From contig CAVXUX010000007.1 in NCBI GenBank assembly GCA_963765135.1, positions 186,001-250,000 of the forward strand: a stretch of 64,000 nt of DNA, in the 5' to 3' direction. The number at the start of each line of letters is the position of its first letter. Within the stretch, counting starts at the first letter, position 1. The notes under the pieces are model-generated. The model had not been told where the DNA came from, did not search any database, and saw nothing but the letters and a program-made list of their open reading frames with translations. The translations under genes and the position numbers were made by a program. This document shows positions 18,598 through 28,568 of the stretch, one piece after another. The stretch is from JACVRW01 sp963765135 (GTDB lineage: Bacteria; Actinomycetota; Thermoleophilia; Solirubrobacterales; Thermoleophilaceae).

Positions 18598-19783
18598 TGC
18601 CAGGAGTCGCGCTCGAGCGGATCACGAAGGTCTACGACGGCGAGGTGAAGGCCGTCGACGACGTGTCGCTGTCGATCTCCGAGGGCGAGTTCATGGTGCT
18701 GGTCGGCCCGTCGGGCTGCGGCAAGTCAACGCTGCTGCGCATCGTGGCCGGGCTCGAGCGGGTGACGCACGGCCGCGTGCTGATCCACGACGAGGACGTG
18801 ACCGCGCTCGAGCCGCCCGACCGCGACGTGGCGATGGTGTTCCAGAGCTACGCGCTCTACCCGCACAAGAGCGTGCGCGAGAACCTCGCGTTCGGCCTGC
18901 GCCGCCGGCGCGTGGCAAGCGACGAGATCCGCCGGCGGGTGGACGCGATGGCGAGCGATGCTCGGGCTCGAGGACCTGCTCGACCGGCGCCCGGCCGCGC
19001 TGTCCGGCGGGCAGCGCCAGCGCGTGGCGATGGGGCGGGCGCTGGTGCGCGAGCCGCGTGCGTTCCTGATGGACGAGCCGCTCTCGAACCTCGACGCCAA
19101 GCTGCGCACGAGCATGCGCGGCGAGCTGGCGCGCCTGCACGAGCACCTGCCGACGACGACGATCTACGTCACCCACGACCAGGTCGAGGCGATGACGCTC
19201 GGCCAGCGCGTGGCGGTCATGCGCGACGGCGTGGTCCAGCAGTGCGACATCCCCCAGCGCCTGTTCGAGCAGCCGGCCAACCTGTTCGTCGGCGCGTTCA
19301 TCGGCTCGCCCGCGATGAACCTGGTCGAGGCGCGGGTGGAGGGCGCCGAGGTGCGCTTCGGCTCGAGCGCGCTGCGGCTGCCCGGCGTGGAGCGGCTCGG
19401 CCAGCGCGCCGTCGCGCTCGGCATCCGGCCCGACGAGCTTCGCGCTCGCGGGCGACGCGGACCCGGCCTGGCCGCGCCTCGCGGCGCAGGTCGACGTTGT
19501 CGAGCAGCTCGGCGCCGAGAGCAACCTGCTGTTCACGGTCGACGCGCCGCCGGTCGCGACCGAGGCCGTCAAGGCCGCGATCGGCGGGGAGAGCGGCGCC
19601 GACGAGGGCCGCCTGCTGGTGGAGGACCGGCGCGCGCGCTTCACCGCGCGCATCTTCGAGCGCGTGCGCCTCGCCGGCGGGGATCGGGTGGAGCTGGCGA
19701 TCGACCCCACGCAGCTGCACCTGTTCGACCTCGACAGCGGCGAGGCCCTCGCGGGCGAGCGCCCGCTCGTCGAAACGCCGTGA
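18597..19783 (+). CDS. Sugar ABC transporter ATPase (UgpC/MsmX type)
   Basis: About 396 residues. GPSGCGKSTLLR (Walker A), LSGGQRQRVAMGRAL (signature), FLMDEPLSNLDAKLR (Walker B) and YVTHDQVEAMTLG (switch His) followed by the OB-fold MOI domain (FIGSPAMNLVEARV, VALGIRPDE). Two frame breaks, near 18958 (after VDAMA, resuming MLGLEDLLDRRP) and near 19440 (after RPDEL, resuming ALAGDADPAW), both in GC-alternating sequence. Energises the importer encoded just upstream. Stop overlaps the GTG of the next gene. Confidence 0.9.
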
Positions 19784-20821
19784 CCGCCGTCGCCGAGCTC
19801 GAAACGCCCGCGCTGGTGGTCGACCTCGACCGACTGGGGCGCAACCTCGGGCGCGCGGCGGCCTACGCGGACGAGCACGGCCTGGCGCTGCACCCGCACG
19901 TCAAGACGCACAAGACGCTGGAGATCGCGCGGATGCAGCTCGACGCGCGGCGCGCGCGGGCTGACGGTCGCGAAGCCGACCGAGGCGCAGGTGTTCGCCA
20001 CGGCCGGGCTGGGCCCGCTGCTGCTGCACTATCCGAGCGCGGGTCGCGGCAAGGCGGAGCGGATCGCCGAGCTGGCGGCGGCGGTGCCGCTGACGATCGC
20101 GCTCGATTCGCTGGCCGTCGCCGAGCCGCTCGCGGCGGTGGAGGCCGAGGTGCTGATCGAGCTGGACGTCGGGCTGCGCCGCACCGGAGTGGCGCCGGCC
20201 GAGGCCGCCGAGCTGGCGGGGGCGGTCGAGGGGCTCGGCGGTGGGCTGCAGGTGGCCGGGCTGTCCTGCTACCCGGCGCACGGGGAGCTCGCCGAGGTGG
20301 ATGCCCTGCTCGCGCAGGCGCAGGAGCTGTTCGCCGCCGCCGGCCTGCGCTGCGAGCGCATCTCGGGCGGGTCGACGGCCACGCTGTTCGAGTCGCACCG
20401 CACACGCATGACCGAGCTGCGGCCGGGCAACTACGCGCTGCTCGACCGCTCCGAGGCGCGCGGCGCGTACGAGCTCGACGACTGCGCGCTGCGAGTCCAG
20501 GCGACCGTGGTCTCGACAAGCGTGCCGGGCCGCGTGATCCTGGACGCCGGGTCGAAGACGCTCAGCGAGGCCGCCGCGCCGCCCGGGGCCAGCGGCTTCG
20601 GCGCCGTCGTGGGCCACCCCGAGATCGTGATCGAGGCGCTCAACGAGGAGCACGCGATCGGCACTGCCGGCCCCGAGAGCGAGCTGGCGGTCGGGGATCG
20701 GGTCGAGCTGATCCCCAATCACGTCTGCACCTGCGTGAACCTCCACGACGTGCTCTACGCGGCGCGCGGGGGAGAGGTGGAGGCCGAATTCGCCGTGGCC
20801 GCGCGCGGAAGTGTGCGCTGA
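19780..20821 (+). CDS. D-threonine aldolase / DSD1-like PLP enzyme
   Basis: About 346 residues from a GTG at 19780. N-terminal alanine-racemase-type barrel with LETPALVVDLDRL and LHPHVKTHKTLEI, the Lys being the PLP-binding residue; C-terminal domain with PNHVCTCVNLHDVLY, the metal-binding His and Cys of D-threonine aldolase and D-serine dehydratase proteins. The frame changes once near 19955, resuming GLTVAKPTEAQVFATAGLG. It is the last gene of the sugar operon. It probably cleaves a D-beta-hydroxy amino acid, which with RidA hints that the imported compound carries an amino group; that link is an inference. Confidence 0.85.
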
Positions 20822-20995
20822 AGGGCGCCCGGGTCACAACCTGCGTGCGTGTCTGCTCCGGCAGTACCGCGGCGCTTGACGAGTTCCTCGCCGAGCACGC
20901 GGCTGTGCTGCTTGCGGAGGGTGGGGGCTAGTGCCAAAGCGGGGGTTCGGTTGCCCGTACGGTGCAATCGGGCCGACTCGCCTATCGTCCGCGCC

Positions 20996-21998
20996 GTGCC
21001 CGATTTAGCGATCGAAACCAGTGGCCTCTGCAAGTCGTACGGCGACGTGCAGGCGCTGCGCAGCGTCGACCTCCAGGTGCCGGCCGGCACGGTGCTCGGC
21101 CTGCTCGGCCCCAACGGGGCCGGAAAGACCACCGCCGTCCGCATCCTGACCACGCTGCTGCCGCCCGACGGCGGCAGCGCGCGCGTGGTCGGCCACGACG
21201 TCGTGCGCGACGCCGCGGCGCTGCGCGCCGAGATCGGCCTGGCCGGTCAGTACGCCGCCGTCGACGAGAACCTGACCGGCCGCGAGAACCTCGTGATGGT
21301 CGGCCGGCTCTACCACCTGGGCCGCAAGCAGTCGCGCGAGCGCGCCGACGAGCTGCTCGAGCGGTTCGAGCTCACGGATGCCGCCACGCGGCCGGCGCGC
21401 ACCTACTCGGGGGGCATGCGGCGGCGGCTCGACCTGGCCGCGGCGCTGGTGGCGCGCCCGCCGGTGCTCTTCCTCGACGAGCCCACCACCGGCCTCGACC
21501 CGCGCAGCCGCATGGCGCTGTGGGAGACGATCGAGGCTCGCGTCGCGGGCGGGACGACCGTCCTGCTGACCACCCAGTACCTCGACGAGGCGGACCGCCT
21601 CGCCGACTCGATCGCGGTGATCGACCACGGCGAGGTGATCGCCGAGGGCACCTCGGACGAGCTCAAGAGCCGGGTCGGCGGCGAGAAGCTCGAGGTGACC
21701 CTCGAGGATCCCGATCAACGCCGGGTGGCGATCGACACGCTCATCCCGATCTCCGGCGACGAGCCCCCGACCTGTGACGGGCCAATCGTCCGCATGCCGA
21801 TGACGTCGCGAGCGCGGCGGCATCGCCGAGGCGGTGCGCCGGCTCGACGGCGCCGGGATCGGCATCGCCGACATCGCCGTTCGCCGCCCGACGCTCGACG
21901 ACGTGTTCATGGTCCTCACCGGGCACGCCGCGGAGCCCGAGAACGGCGACGCGGAAGAGCAAGACCAGGCCACCGAGCCGGAGGAGGCGGCCGCATGA
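20996..21998 (+). CDS. ABC exporter ATP-binding protein (DrrA type)
   Basis: About 334 residues from GTG 20996 (VPDLAIETSGL). GPNGAGKTTAVRIL, YSGGMRRRLDLAAAL, VLFLDEPTTGLDPRSR and LLTTQYLDEADRL are intact. The DrrA-type C-terminal domain is interrupted by a frame change around 21800: IVRMPMT ends one frame and GIAEAVRRLDGAGIGIADI resumes in another, ending in an acidic tail. It overlaps the permease start (ATGA at 21995). An earlier in-frame start exists at 20849 but adds only low-complexity residues. Confidence 0.9.
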
Positions 21999-22771
21999 GC
22001 GCGCTCGCGATGACGGTCTCGGACACGCTGGTGCTGGCGCAGCGCAACCTGATGCGGATCCCGCGCCAGCCCGACCTGCTGGTCGCCTACACGATCCAGC
22101 CGGTCATGTTCGTGCTGCTGTTCGTCTACGTGTTCGGCGGCGCGATCCAGACGCCGGGCTTCGACTACGTCGACTTCCTGATGCCGGGGATCATCGCCCA
22201 GTCGATTGCCTTCGGCGGGTTCACGACGGCCCTCGGGCTGTCGGACGACGTCCGCAAGGGGCTGATCGACCGCTTCCGGTCGCTGCCGATGTCCCGCGCG
22301 GCCGTCCTCCTGGGCCGGACCTTCTCGGACATCGGTCTCAACTGCGTGTCCCTGGTCGTCCTCTTCAGCGTCGGCTTCATCGCCGGGTTCAACTTCATCG
22401 ACGCGACCGCGGGCGAGATCGCGCTTGGCATCGTGCTGCTGCTGCTGCTCGGCTACGCGTTCTCGTGGGTCTTCGCGCTCGTCGGGCTCTACTCGTCCTC
22501 ACCCGAGACGGCGAACGCGATCGGCTTCACGGCCCTGTTCCCGCTCACCTTCGCGTCCTCGATGTTCGTCCCGGTCGCCTCGATGCCCGACGGCCTGCGT
22601 CAGTTCGCCGAGGCCAACCCGTTCACCACCTGGACCGACGCCCTGCGCTCGCTCTGGCTGGACACGCCCCCGCACAGCGACGTCTGGATGTCGTTCGTCT
22701 GGTGCTTCGTGCTGATCGCGGTTTTCGCGCCGCTGTCCGTTGCCCGCTACCGCCGCGTGGTCGCGCGCTGA
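21995..22771 (+). CDS. ABC-2 type exporter permease
   Basis: 258 residues with about six membrane segments. PVMFVLLFVYVFGGAI, MPGIIAQSIAFGGF, DVRKGLIDRFRSLPMSRAAV and SMFVPVASMPDGLRQFAEAN are the family landmarks (DrrB-like). Translationally coupled to the upstream ATPase. Convergent with the iron permease gene, whose open frame runs across its 3-prime end. Exported compound unknown. Confidence 0.92.
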   Translation: MSALAMTVSDTLVLAQRNLMRIPRQPDLLVAYTIQPVMFVLLFVYVFGGAIQTPGFDYVDFLMPGIIAQSIAFGGFTTALGLSDDVRKGLIDRFRSLPMSRAAVLLGRTFSDIGLNCVSLVVLFSVGFIAGFNFIDATAGEIALGIVLLLLLGYAFSWVFALVGLYSSSPETANAIGFTALFPLTFASSMFVPVASMPDGLRQFAEANPFTTWTDALRSLWLDTPPHSDVWMSFVWCFVLIAVFAPLSVARYRRVVAR

Positions 22772-25086
22772 GCGGCCGCGGCCGGCGGTGCTTGAGCCGC
22801 TCGGCGAGGAAGTAGCTGCCGATCACGAACACGCCGCCGCCGAGCTGGGCGAGCAGCGTCTCGACGGTCGGGAAGATGCCCAGCCAGATCCCGGTCCAGT
22901 AGGGCGGGTCGATGTCGATCGGGGTGATCGGGACCCAGCCGACGCCCTGCATGATGCGGACGGTCTTGCCCATCATGATCATCAGCACGACGGTCAGCAG
23001 CACGCCGGTGACGATCAGCATCTTCTTGTAGGGCAGCTTGCGCTCGAGCACGAACGTGGCCACCGCGACCGCCAGCACCGCCGCGCCGCCGAGCGCCACG
23101 CCCTCGAGCACCACGGCCAGGCCGGAGTTGAGCTCCAGCGCCTGGAGGAACAGCACGGTCTCGAAGCCCTCGCGGTAGACGGTCGAGAAGCCGAGCAGCA
23201 CGAAGCCGATCACCTGCGCGGAGATCAGCCCGCCGGCGGTGACACCGAGCAGGCGCCGGCGGCGCTTGTTGAACCGCTTGATGTGGTCGGTCCAATAGAC
23301 CTTGTGGAAGAACCAGTTCAGGACCAGCAGCAGCACCGCGATCGCGATCAGCCCCACCACCGCCTCGAGCTTCTCGCCGTAGCGGGCCAGCTCGGTCAGC
23401 ACGGTGCGCGCGAGGATGAACGTGATGACGCTCGCCACCAGCGCCAGCGCGGCGCCGATCAGCATGGGCCGGCGCTGTGCCCGGGCGGCGCCGGTGAGGC
23501 TGGCCATCACCGCGGCCAGGATCAGCACGGCCTCGAGCCCCTCGCGGAACACGATCACCGCCGCGTTGGTCACCGCCGTCGCCGCCGTGGCGCCCTCGCC
23601 GAGCGAGCCGGCGCCGTCCTGTAGCGCCTCGTCGAGCGCGAGCCGCGTCTCGTGCACGTCGCGGCGCGGCCGCTTGTCGGCGATCAGCTTGGCCAGGCCC
23701 TCGTGGCCGTCGGCGCCGAACCAGATCAGGCCCTCGACCCTGCCGACCACGTCGGGGGCGATCGAGCGCAGGCTCAGCTCGGGGCCGAACTCGAAGAACG
23801 CGTAGGCCTCGAGGCGCGACTGCTCGGCCGCCGCGTACTGGCCGGCCCCGGCCGCGGCCTCCATGCGGTCGAGCGAGATCGCGATCAGGTCGAAGTCGGA
23901 CTGGGCGTCGTCCTGCTTCCACTCGTCCGGGAGCAGGTTCTCGATCGTGTCGCTCGCCCGCTGCTGGGTCGACTCCATCGTGTCCTGGGAGGCGACGGTC
24001 TTGCCGTCCTGGGCGTCCTTGACGTAGCCCTTGAGGCGGTCGAGCGCGTGCGCCACCGCGGCGGTGGCGCGCGGGTCGCGCTGCGACAGCTCCTCCTCGA
24101 GGTCGGAGAACGCCGAGATCGCCGCCTCGGTGAAGGCCATCGACTCCTGCAGCTCGAACGGGATCGTGACCTTGCCGTCCTCGGTGCCGTGGTCGTAGTC
24201 GACCGGGATCAGCTCGACGAAGCGGGTCAGCTGTCCGGCGCGGCGCGCCTGCTCCTCGGCGGTGAACGGGGCGGCGGTGAAGCCGTCCAGGGCCTGCGCC
24301 ACCCGCTTGCGGGCCGCCGCGAAGCCGTCGGCGTCACCCTGCCGCGCCGTGCGCTCGAGCGCGCGGAAGGCGGCGTCCGCCTCGGCGCGGGCAGCGGCGC
24401 CGCGCGTCTTCTCGTACTCGGGCGCGAGGATCTGCCACAGCCCCGCCGCCTGCGCGGCGGTCTGCGCCCAGCGCGCGCGGAACCCGCGCTCGGCGGCGTC
24501 GGTCGCGTCGGCGAGCTGATCGGTGAGGCCGGCCTGATAGGCGTCGAGCAGGTCCTTCTTCACGCCGAGCAGGGCGCGGCGCGGCCCGGTGCGTCCGCGC
24601 GCCAGGTCGCGCACGGCCAGCGTGGCGTCCACCCCCGGCCGGGTGAAGCGGGTGGCCTTGCGGAACTCGCGCAGCAGCAGCCAGGTGGCCGCGCCCGACG
24701 CGTCGTTGGCCCGCAGCGCCGCCAGCGTGACCGCATAGCTGCCGCGGAACAGGGCCGCCCGCAGCCGGCCCCTGGCCGCCGCGAGGCCTGTCTCGTCGCG
24801 GGCGCGCGCCGCGCGGGTCGCGGCGGCGAGCGCGGCCCGGGTCGCGCGGTCGGCGGCGGGCGCGTCGCGCTTCAGGCGAGCGGCGAGCTGGCCGCGCAGC
24901 TGCGCCCGCGCGCGCTGCACGAGCCGGACGGCCGAGCTCGGCTCGTCGAGCAGCAGGGCGCTCTGCGCGTCGAACGCGAGGTCCTGCATGCGCTGCGCCG
25001 CCTGCCAGGGCGGCGCGGCGGGGGCGGCGGCTGGCGGGTGCCGCCAGGGCCCCGAGGGCCAGCAGGGTCGCGGCGAGGGCTCGCAC
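22623..25086 (-). CDS. efeU: EfeU-like iron permease with long N-terminal periplasmic domain
   Basis: About 820 residues. Starts at 25086 with a signal peptide (MRALAATLLALGALAAPAS), then a frame change near 25035 into APAAPPWQAAQRMQDLAFD. The first 500 residues are a helical extracytoplasmic domain; the last 280 are the FTR1-type permease with two iron-binding helices, FREGLEAVLILAAVM and YREGFETVLFLQALEL, and seven hydrophobic segments. Such long fused forms replace the separate subunits of EfeUOB. The family part ends at SYFLAERLKHRR near 22790, but the frame is open to 22623 and overlaps the convergent permease gene; the extra tail may be spurious. Located after efeO on the same strand, under the double DtxR-like box. 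Confidence 0.85.
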
Positions 25087-25092
25087 CCCCGC

Positions 25093-26178
25093 TCAGCCCT
25101 CCTGGATCTCGATGTTGAGCTTGGCCGCCGCCTGGGTGATCTGCCCGGCGATCGCCTCCGCCCGCTCCTGGGCCTGCGAGCCGAGCGTGTCGGCCTCCTC
25201 GGCCGTGTACTTGCGCCCGCCGGCCTCCTTGTCGCGCAGCTGGGCGGCGAACCCATGCAGCTTGGTCAGGCTCTGCTTCGTCTGCGCGGCCTGCTGGGTG
25301 TCCGCCTTGGCCACCAGCGGCTCGACGTTGTCGTACACCAGCACGAGGCCGCCAAGGATGTCAGCGATGTCCTGCAGGCGCGAAGCCACCACGAAGGCCT
25401 TCTCGGTCGCCTTGTCGCCCGCGATGAAGCGCGAGTTCTTCCAGGCCTCGAAGTACTCGGACATCGTGGGGGTCATGACGACGAGCGCGGTCAGCGCGTC
25501 GGCCGGCGTGGGCTCCCAGTCGCGCGCCGCCCCGTCGAGCTCCTTCGCGTACTTCTCGAACCCGCGCGCGGCGGCGACGTAGAAGTCGGCGTCCGGCACC
25601 GCCTCGCCGAACTCGACCTTGCCGTCGCCGTCCAGGTCGGGCTCCACGCCCTTGGCGCGGAACTTGGGCTCGGTCCCGAAGATCGACGTCTCGATCAGGT
25701 AGTTGAAGTTGCCGGGCTGCTTGAACTCGCGCCCGGCGGGCGTCTCGAGGTCGAACGGGACCGCGTTCTCCGGGTCGGAGGCGTCGCTGCCGGCGTCGAT
25801 GATCACGTCGTAGTCCGCCAGGCTCGGCACGCCGGCCACCACGCCCTCCATCTGCTCGTAGGCGGGGTTCGCCTTCGCGAAGCCGTCCTGGGCCTGCTCG
25901 ATCAGGCCCTGCACCTCGGCGCGGTGCTCCTCGAGCAGGGCGGCGTAGTCGAAGTCGGTCGACTTGGCGAGCTTGTAGTAGTCCTCCGCGTTCTGCCGGA
26001 CGGCGCCGCTGTCGGTCACGAGCTGCTCGGTGTGCTCGAGCAGGTAGTCCTTGATCGCCGCGAGGTCCGTGCCCTGCGCCGCGGGCGGGTCTGGCTCGCT
26101 CTTGGAATCGTCGTTGCCGCACGCGGCGAGGCCGATCGCCAGGGCGCAAGCGGTGGCGGCGAGGGCGGGGCGAGTCAT
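25093..26178 (-). CDS. efeO: EfeO-like iron-binding lipoprotein (imelysin/M75 domain)
   Basis: 361 residues. Lipoprotein signal with LAAC near residue 20, then an imelysin-type domain: AEDYYKLAKSTDF, HRAEVQGLIEQAQ, PGNFNYLIETSIFGT and DALTALVVMTPTMSEYFEAWKNSRFIAGD. EfeO is the periplasmic or surface ferrous/ferric-binding partner of EfeU. The stop is six bases before the EfeU start, so they form one transcript. The N-terminal cupredoxin domain of classic EfeO is missing, as in many actinobacterial copies. Two overlapping TTAGG/CCTAA boxes in front of the gene point to iron-dependent repression. Confidence 0.9.
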   Translation of the reverse strand: MTRPALAATACALAIGLAACGNDDSKSEPDPPAAQGTDLAAIKDYLLEHTEQLVTDSGAVRQNAEDYYKLAKSTDFDYAALLEEHRAEVQGLIEQAQDGFAKANPAYEQMEGVVAGVPSLADYDVIIDAGSDASDPENAVPFDLETPAGREFKQPGNFNYLIETSIFGTEPKFRAKGVEPDLDGDGKVEFGEAVPDADFYVAAARGFEKYAKELDGAARDWEPTPADALTALVVMTPTMSEYFEAWKNSRFIAGDKATEKAFVVASRLQDIADILGGLVLVYDNVEPLVAKADTQQAAQTKQSLTKLHGFAAQLRDKEAGGRKYTAEEADTLGSQAQERAEAIAGQITQAAAKLNIEIQEG

Positions 26179-26206
26179 CGGGATGGGACCTCCGTGGCAA
26201 ATGTCA

Positions 26207-26235
26207 TTAGGCCGACCTAAGTTAGGGCGGCCTAA
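26207..26235 (-). promoter_or_regulatory. Double DtxR/IdeR-like iron box before efeO-efeU
   Basis: Two palindromes, TTAGGCCGACCTAA (26207-26220) and TTAGGGCGGCCTAA (26222-26235), are separated by one base. Their inner halves also form CCTAA-G-TTAGG. The TTAGG/CCTAA arms match the DtxR/IdeR operator pattern, and the site lies about 30 bp in front of the efeO start, where iron-loaded repressor would block transcription. Regulator identity is inferred from the motif. Confidence 0.75.
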
Positions 26236-26251
26236 AAGCTACAACAGAGGC

Positions 26252-26785
26252 TCAGGCGGCGCGAGGTGGATGCGGGTGGTACGGCGCACCGCGCAGCGCC
26301 AGCAGCGCCCCATGGGCGTAGATCAACGCCAGCACCCGCAGCGTCTGCGCCGGGTAGCGCAGCCGCAGGCGGCGCAGGTCGCTCGCCGGGCGCCGCTCGA
26401 GCGAGAGGGTTGCGTCGAAGACGCGCTGTCCGTCGCGCGTGTTCTCGATGTGCACGGTGAGGTGCTTGCCGGGCACGTTCGCGTGGATCGAGTAGTCGTG
26501 GTCCATGCCGAGGAACGGCGACACGTGCATCGCCTTGCCAGTGGTGCCGGACAGGCCGTCGAAGCTGTACACGCGGCGCTCGCCCCACGGCGTGTTGGTG
26601 ACCTCCGCCGCGAGCGACCCGTCGGTCCGGTAGCGGAAGCGCACCGGGTTGAATCCGACCCCCAGCGAGCGCGGCATCTCGAGGACCCCGTCGTCGCCGA
26701 GCGTCATGTAGAGCCGGTAGCGAAACGAGCGCGGTACGTCGCCGAAGCGGCGGTGGCGCACCCAGCCCTCGTACAGCTCCGTCAC
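26252..26785 (-). CDS. DUF1365 family protein
   Basis: 177 residues from a GTG at 26785 that overlaps the stop of the oxidase gene. Visible family blocks: YEGWVRHRRFGDVPRSFRY, GFNPVRFRYR, VTNTPWGERRVY, MHVSPFLGMDHDY and HLTVHIENTRDGQRVFDATL. DUF1365 proteins usually sit beside a FAD-dependent amine-oxidase-like gene and a cyclopropane-fatty-acid synthase; the first partner is directly upstream, the synthase is not in the window. Role in lipid modification is inferred from that association. Confidence 0.88.
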   Translation of the reverse strand: MTELYEGWVRHRRFGDVPRSFRYRLYMTLGDDGVLEMPRSLGVGFNPVRFRYRTDGSLAAEVTNTPWGERRVYSFDGLSGTTGKAMHVSPFLGMDHDYSIHANVPGKHLTVHIENTRDGQRVFDATLSLERRPASDLRRLRLRYPAQTLRVLALIYAHGALLALRGAPYHPHPPRAA

Positions 26786-28030
26786 AGGCGCTCCCCGAAC
26801 CGCTCGCACACGCGCCGCGCGCTCTGCACGCCGTCCTCGTGGAAGCCGTAGCCCCAGTACGCGCCGCAGTAGCTGGTGCGGCGCACGCCGCTGACCTCGT
26901 CCCAGCGCCGCTGCGCGGTCAGCGCGCGGTGGCTGAACACTGGGTGGGAGAACTCGCGCACGCTCAGGACGCGCTCGGGGTCGATCGCCTCGGTCCGGTT
27001 GAGCGTCACGCAGAACTGGCGGTCGGCGGTCGAGCGACTGCAGTCGGTTCATGTGGTAGGTCACCGTGGTCCGCTCCACGGGCTCGTCGCTCAGGTGGAA
27101 GTTCCAGCTCGCCCAGGCGCGCCGGCGGCGCGGCAGCAGCGAGGCGTCGGTGTGCAGCACGACCTCGTTGGGCTGGTAGGGGATCGCGCCCAGGATCTGG
27201 TGCTCCGCCGCGCTCGCGTCGCCCAGCATCCGCAGCGCCTGGTCGGAGTGCACCGCCAGGATCACCTCGTCGAAGGACTCGGTGCCGCCGCCGACCGGCG
27301 TCACCTCGACGCGGTCGTCGAAGCGCTCGACGCGCGCGACCGGGGTGGACAGCCGCAGGCGGTCGCGCATCGGATCGCAGAGTCGCTCGACGTAGCGCGA
27401 GGAGCCGCCCGCCACGGCGCGCCACCGGGGCCGGTCGCGGAACCCGAACTGACCGTGGTTGTCGAAGAACTCGGCGAGCACGCTGGCGGGGAAGTGGCGC
27501 AGGTCGCGCGGGTCGGCCGACCAGACCGCGGACGCCTGCGGCACGATCAGCCGCTCGACGAACTCGCGCGAGTAGCCGCCCTCGTCGAGGAAGTCCAGCA
27601 GCGTCGGCCCCGATCCGTTGAGGCCGATCAGCGCCGGCGCCTCGCGGTTGAAGCGCAGCAGGTCGCGCACCATGCGGTGGAACGACGGGCGCACGAGGCT
27701 GGAGCGGCGGGCGAAGAGCCCGTTGATCGACCCGCCGTTGTACTCGAACTCGCCGCGGCCGTCGCTGACCGAGAAGCCCATGTCGGAGGCCTGCGACTCG
27801 ACCCCGAGCCGCTCCAGGAGCCGCTCGAAGCCGGGGTAGTTGCGGTCGTTGAAGACGATGAACCCGGTGTCGACCCGGTGCGCGGCCGTGTCGGTCTCGA
27901 CATCGACGGTGCGGGTGTGGCCGCCCGGGCGGTCGTCGGCCTCGAACACGGTGATCTCGTGCCGCGGGTGGAGCAGGTGGGCACAGGTGAGGCCGGCGAT
28001 GCCGGCGCCGACGATGGCGATCCTTGTCAT
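26782..28030 (-). CDS. FAD-dependent oxidoreductase (amine-oxidase-like, COG2907)
   Basis: About 416 residues from ATG 28030. GAGIAGLTCAHLL (dinucleotide-binding), FEADDRPGGHTRT, VDTGFIVFNDRNYPGFERLL and YVERLCDPMRDRLRL are characteristic of the oxidase that accompanies DUF1365 and cyclopropane synthase genes. The frame changes near 27040 after MNRLQSLD, resuming RQFCVTLNRTEAIDPERV, consistent with a lost dinucleotide. C-terminal CGAYWGYGFHEDGVQSA is typical. Coupled to the DUF1365 gene by GTGA overlap. Confidence 0.88.
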
Positions 28031-28085
28031 CGGACGCTTATACGAGCGACCCCACGAAGCGGATGACTGGCGGTATCGTGCCGCC

Positions 28086-28568
28086 ATCGACCTGCACGAC
28101 GGAGAGCAGATCATCTTCGAGGGGCATCCCTCCTGGCGAGCCACGCTGGCGTTCTACGTCCAGGGGGTGCTCGCGGTGCTGGTCGTCGGCGTGATCGCGC
28201 TCCTGGTCAGCTCGACCGGCGTCGGCGCCGGCGTCATCGCGGCCGGGATCGCGCTGGTGGTGCTGATCGGGTTCATCAAGCGAGTCGCGACCGTCTACAC
28301 GATCACCAACCAGCGGCTGCGCATCAAGCGCGGCATCCTCTCCAAGCGCATCCAGCAGACGCGCATCGACCGCGTCCAGAACGTGAACACCGAGCAGGGC
28401 GTGCTTGAGCGCCTGCTGCGCGTGGGCACGGTCGACTTCGACACCGCCGGCACGGACGACTCGGACTTCACGTTCGCGGGCGTCAGCAGCCCGAGCCGGG
28501 TGGTCGAGGCGGTGGACCGGGCCCAGCACGCGGCCCGGGAGGCCGCGGCCGCCGACCCGCAGCTCTAG
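28086..28568 (+). CDS. Membrane protein with bacterial PH domain
   Basis: About 160 residues. After a short leader with GEQIIFEGHPSWRATL come two hydrophobic helices (VQGVLAVLVVGVIALLV and VIAAGIALVVLIGFI), then a bPH_2 domain: TVYTITNQRLRIKRGILSKRIQQTRIDRVQNV and VGTVDFDTAGTDDSDFTF. The frame is open upstream into the divergent oxidase gene, but no ATG, GTG or TTG fits near the family start; position 28086 (ATC) is only an approximate start, and a base error or a rare start codon is possible. Confidence 0.75.
   Translation: MDLHDGEQIIFEGHPSWRATLAFYVQGVLAVLVVGVIALLVSSTGVGAGVIAAGIALVVLIGFIKRVATVYTITNQRLRIKRGILSKRIQQTRIDRVQNVNTEQGVLERLLRVGTVDFDTAGTDDSDFTFAGVSSPSRVVEAVDRAQHAAREAAAADPQL

Noticed and set aside
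20822..20995. A small gene between the PLP enzyme and the second ABC exporter
   Set aside because: Only a short read-through frame exists, with no start, Shine-Dalgarno or recognisable content.
12600..22000. A decaying gene cluster full of pseudogenes
   Set aside because: No internal stops or truncated domains beyond the single frame changes; all catalytic motifs are intact and gene overlaps are preserved.
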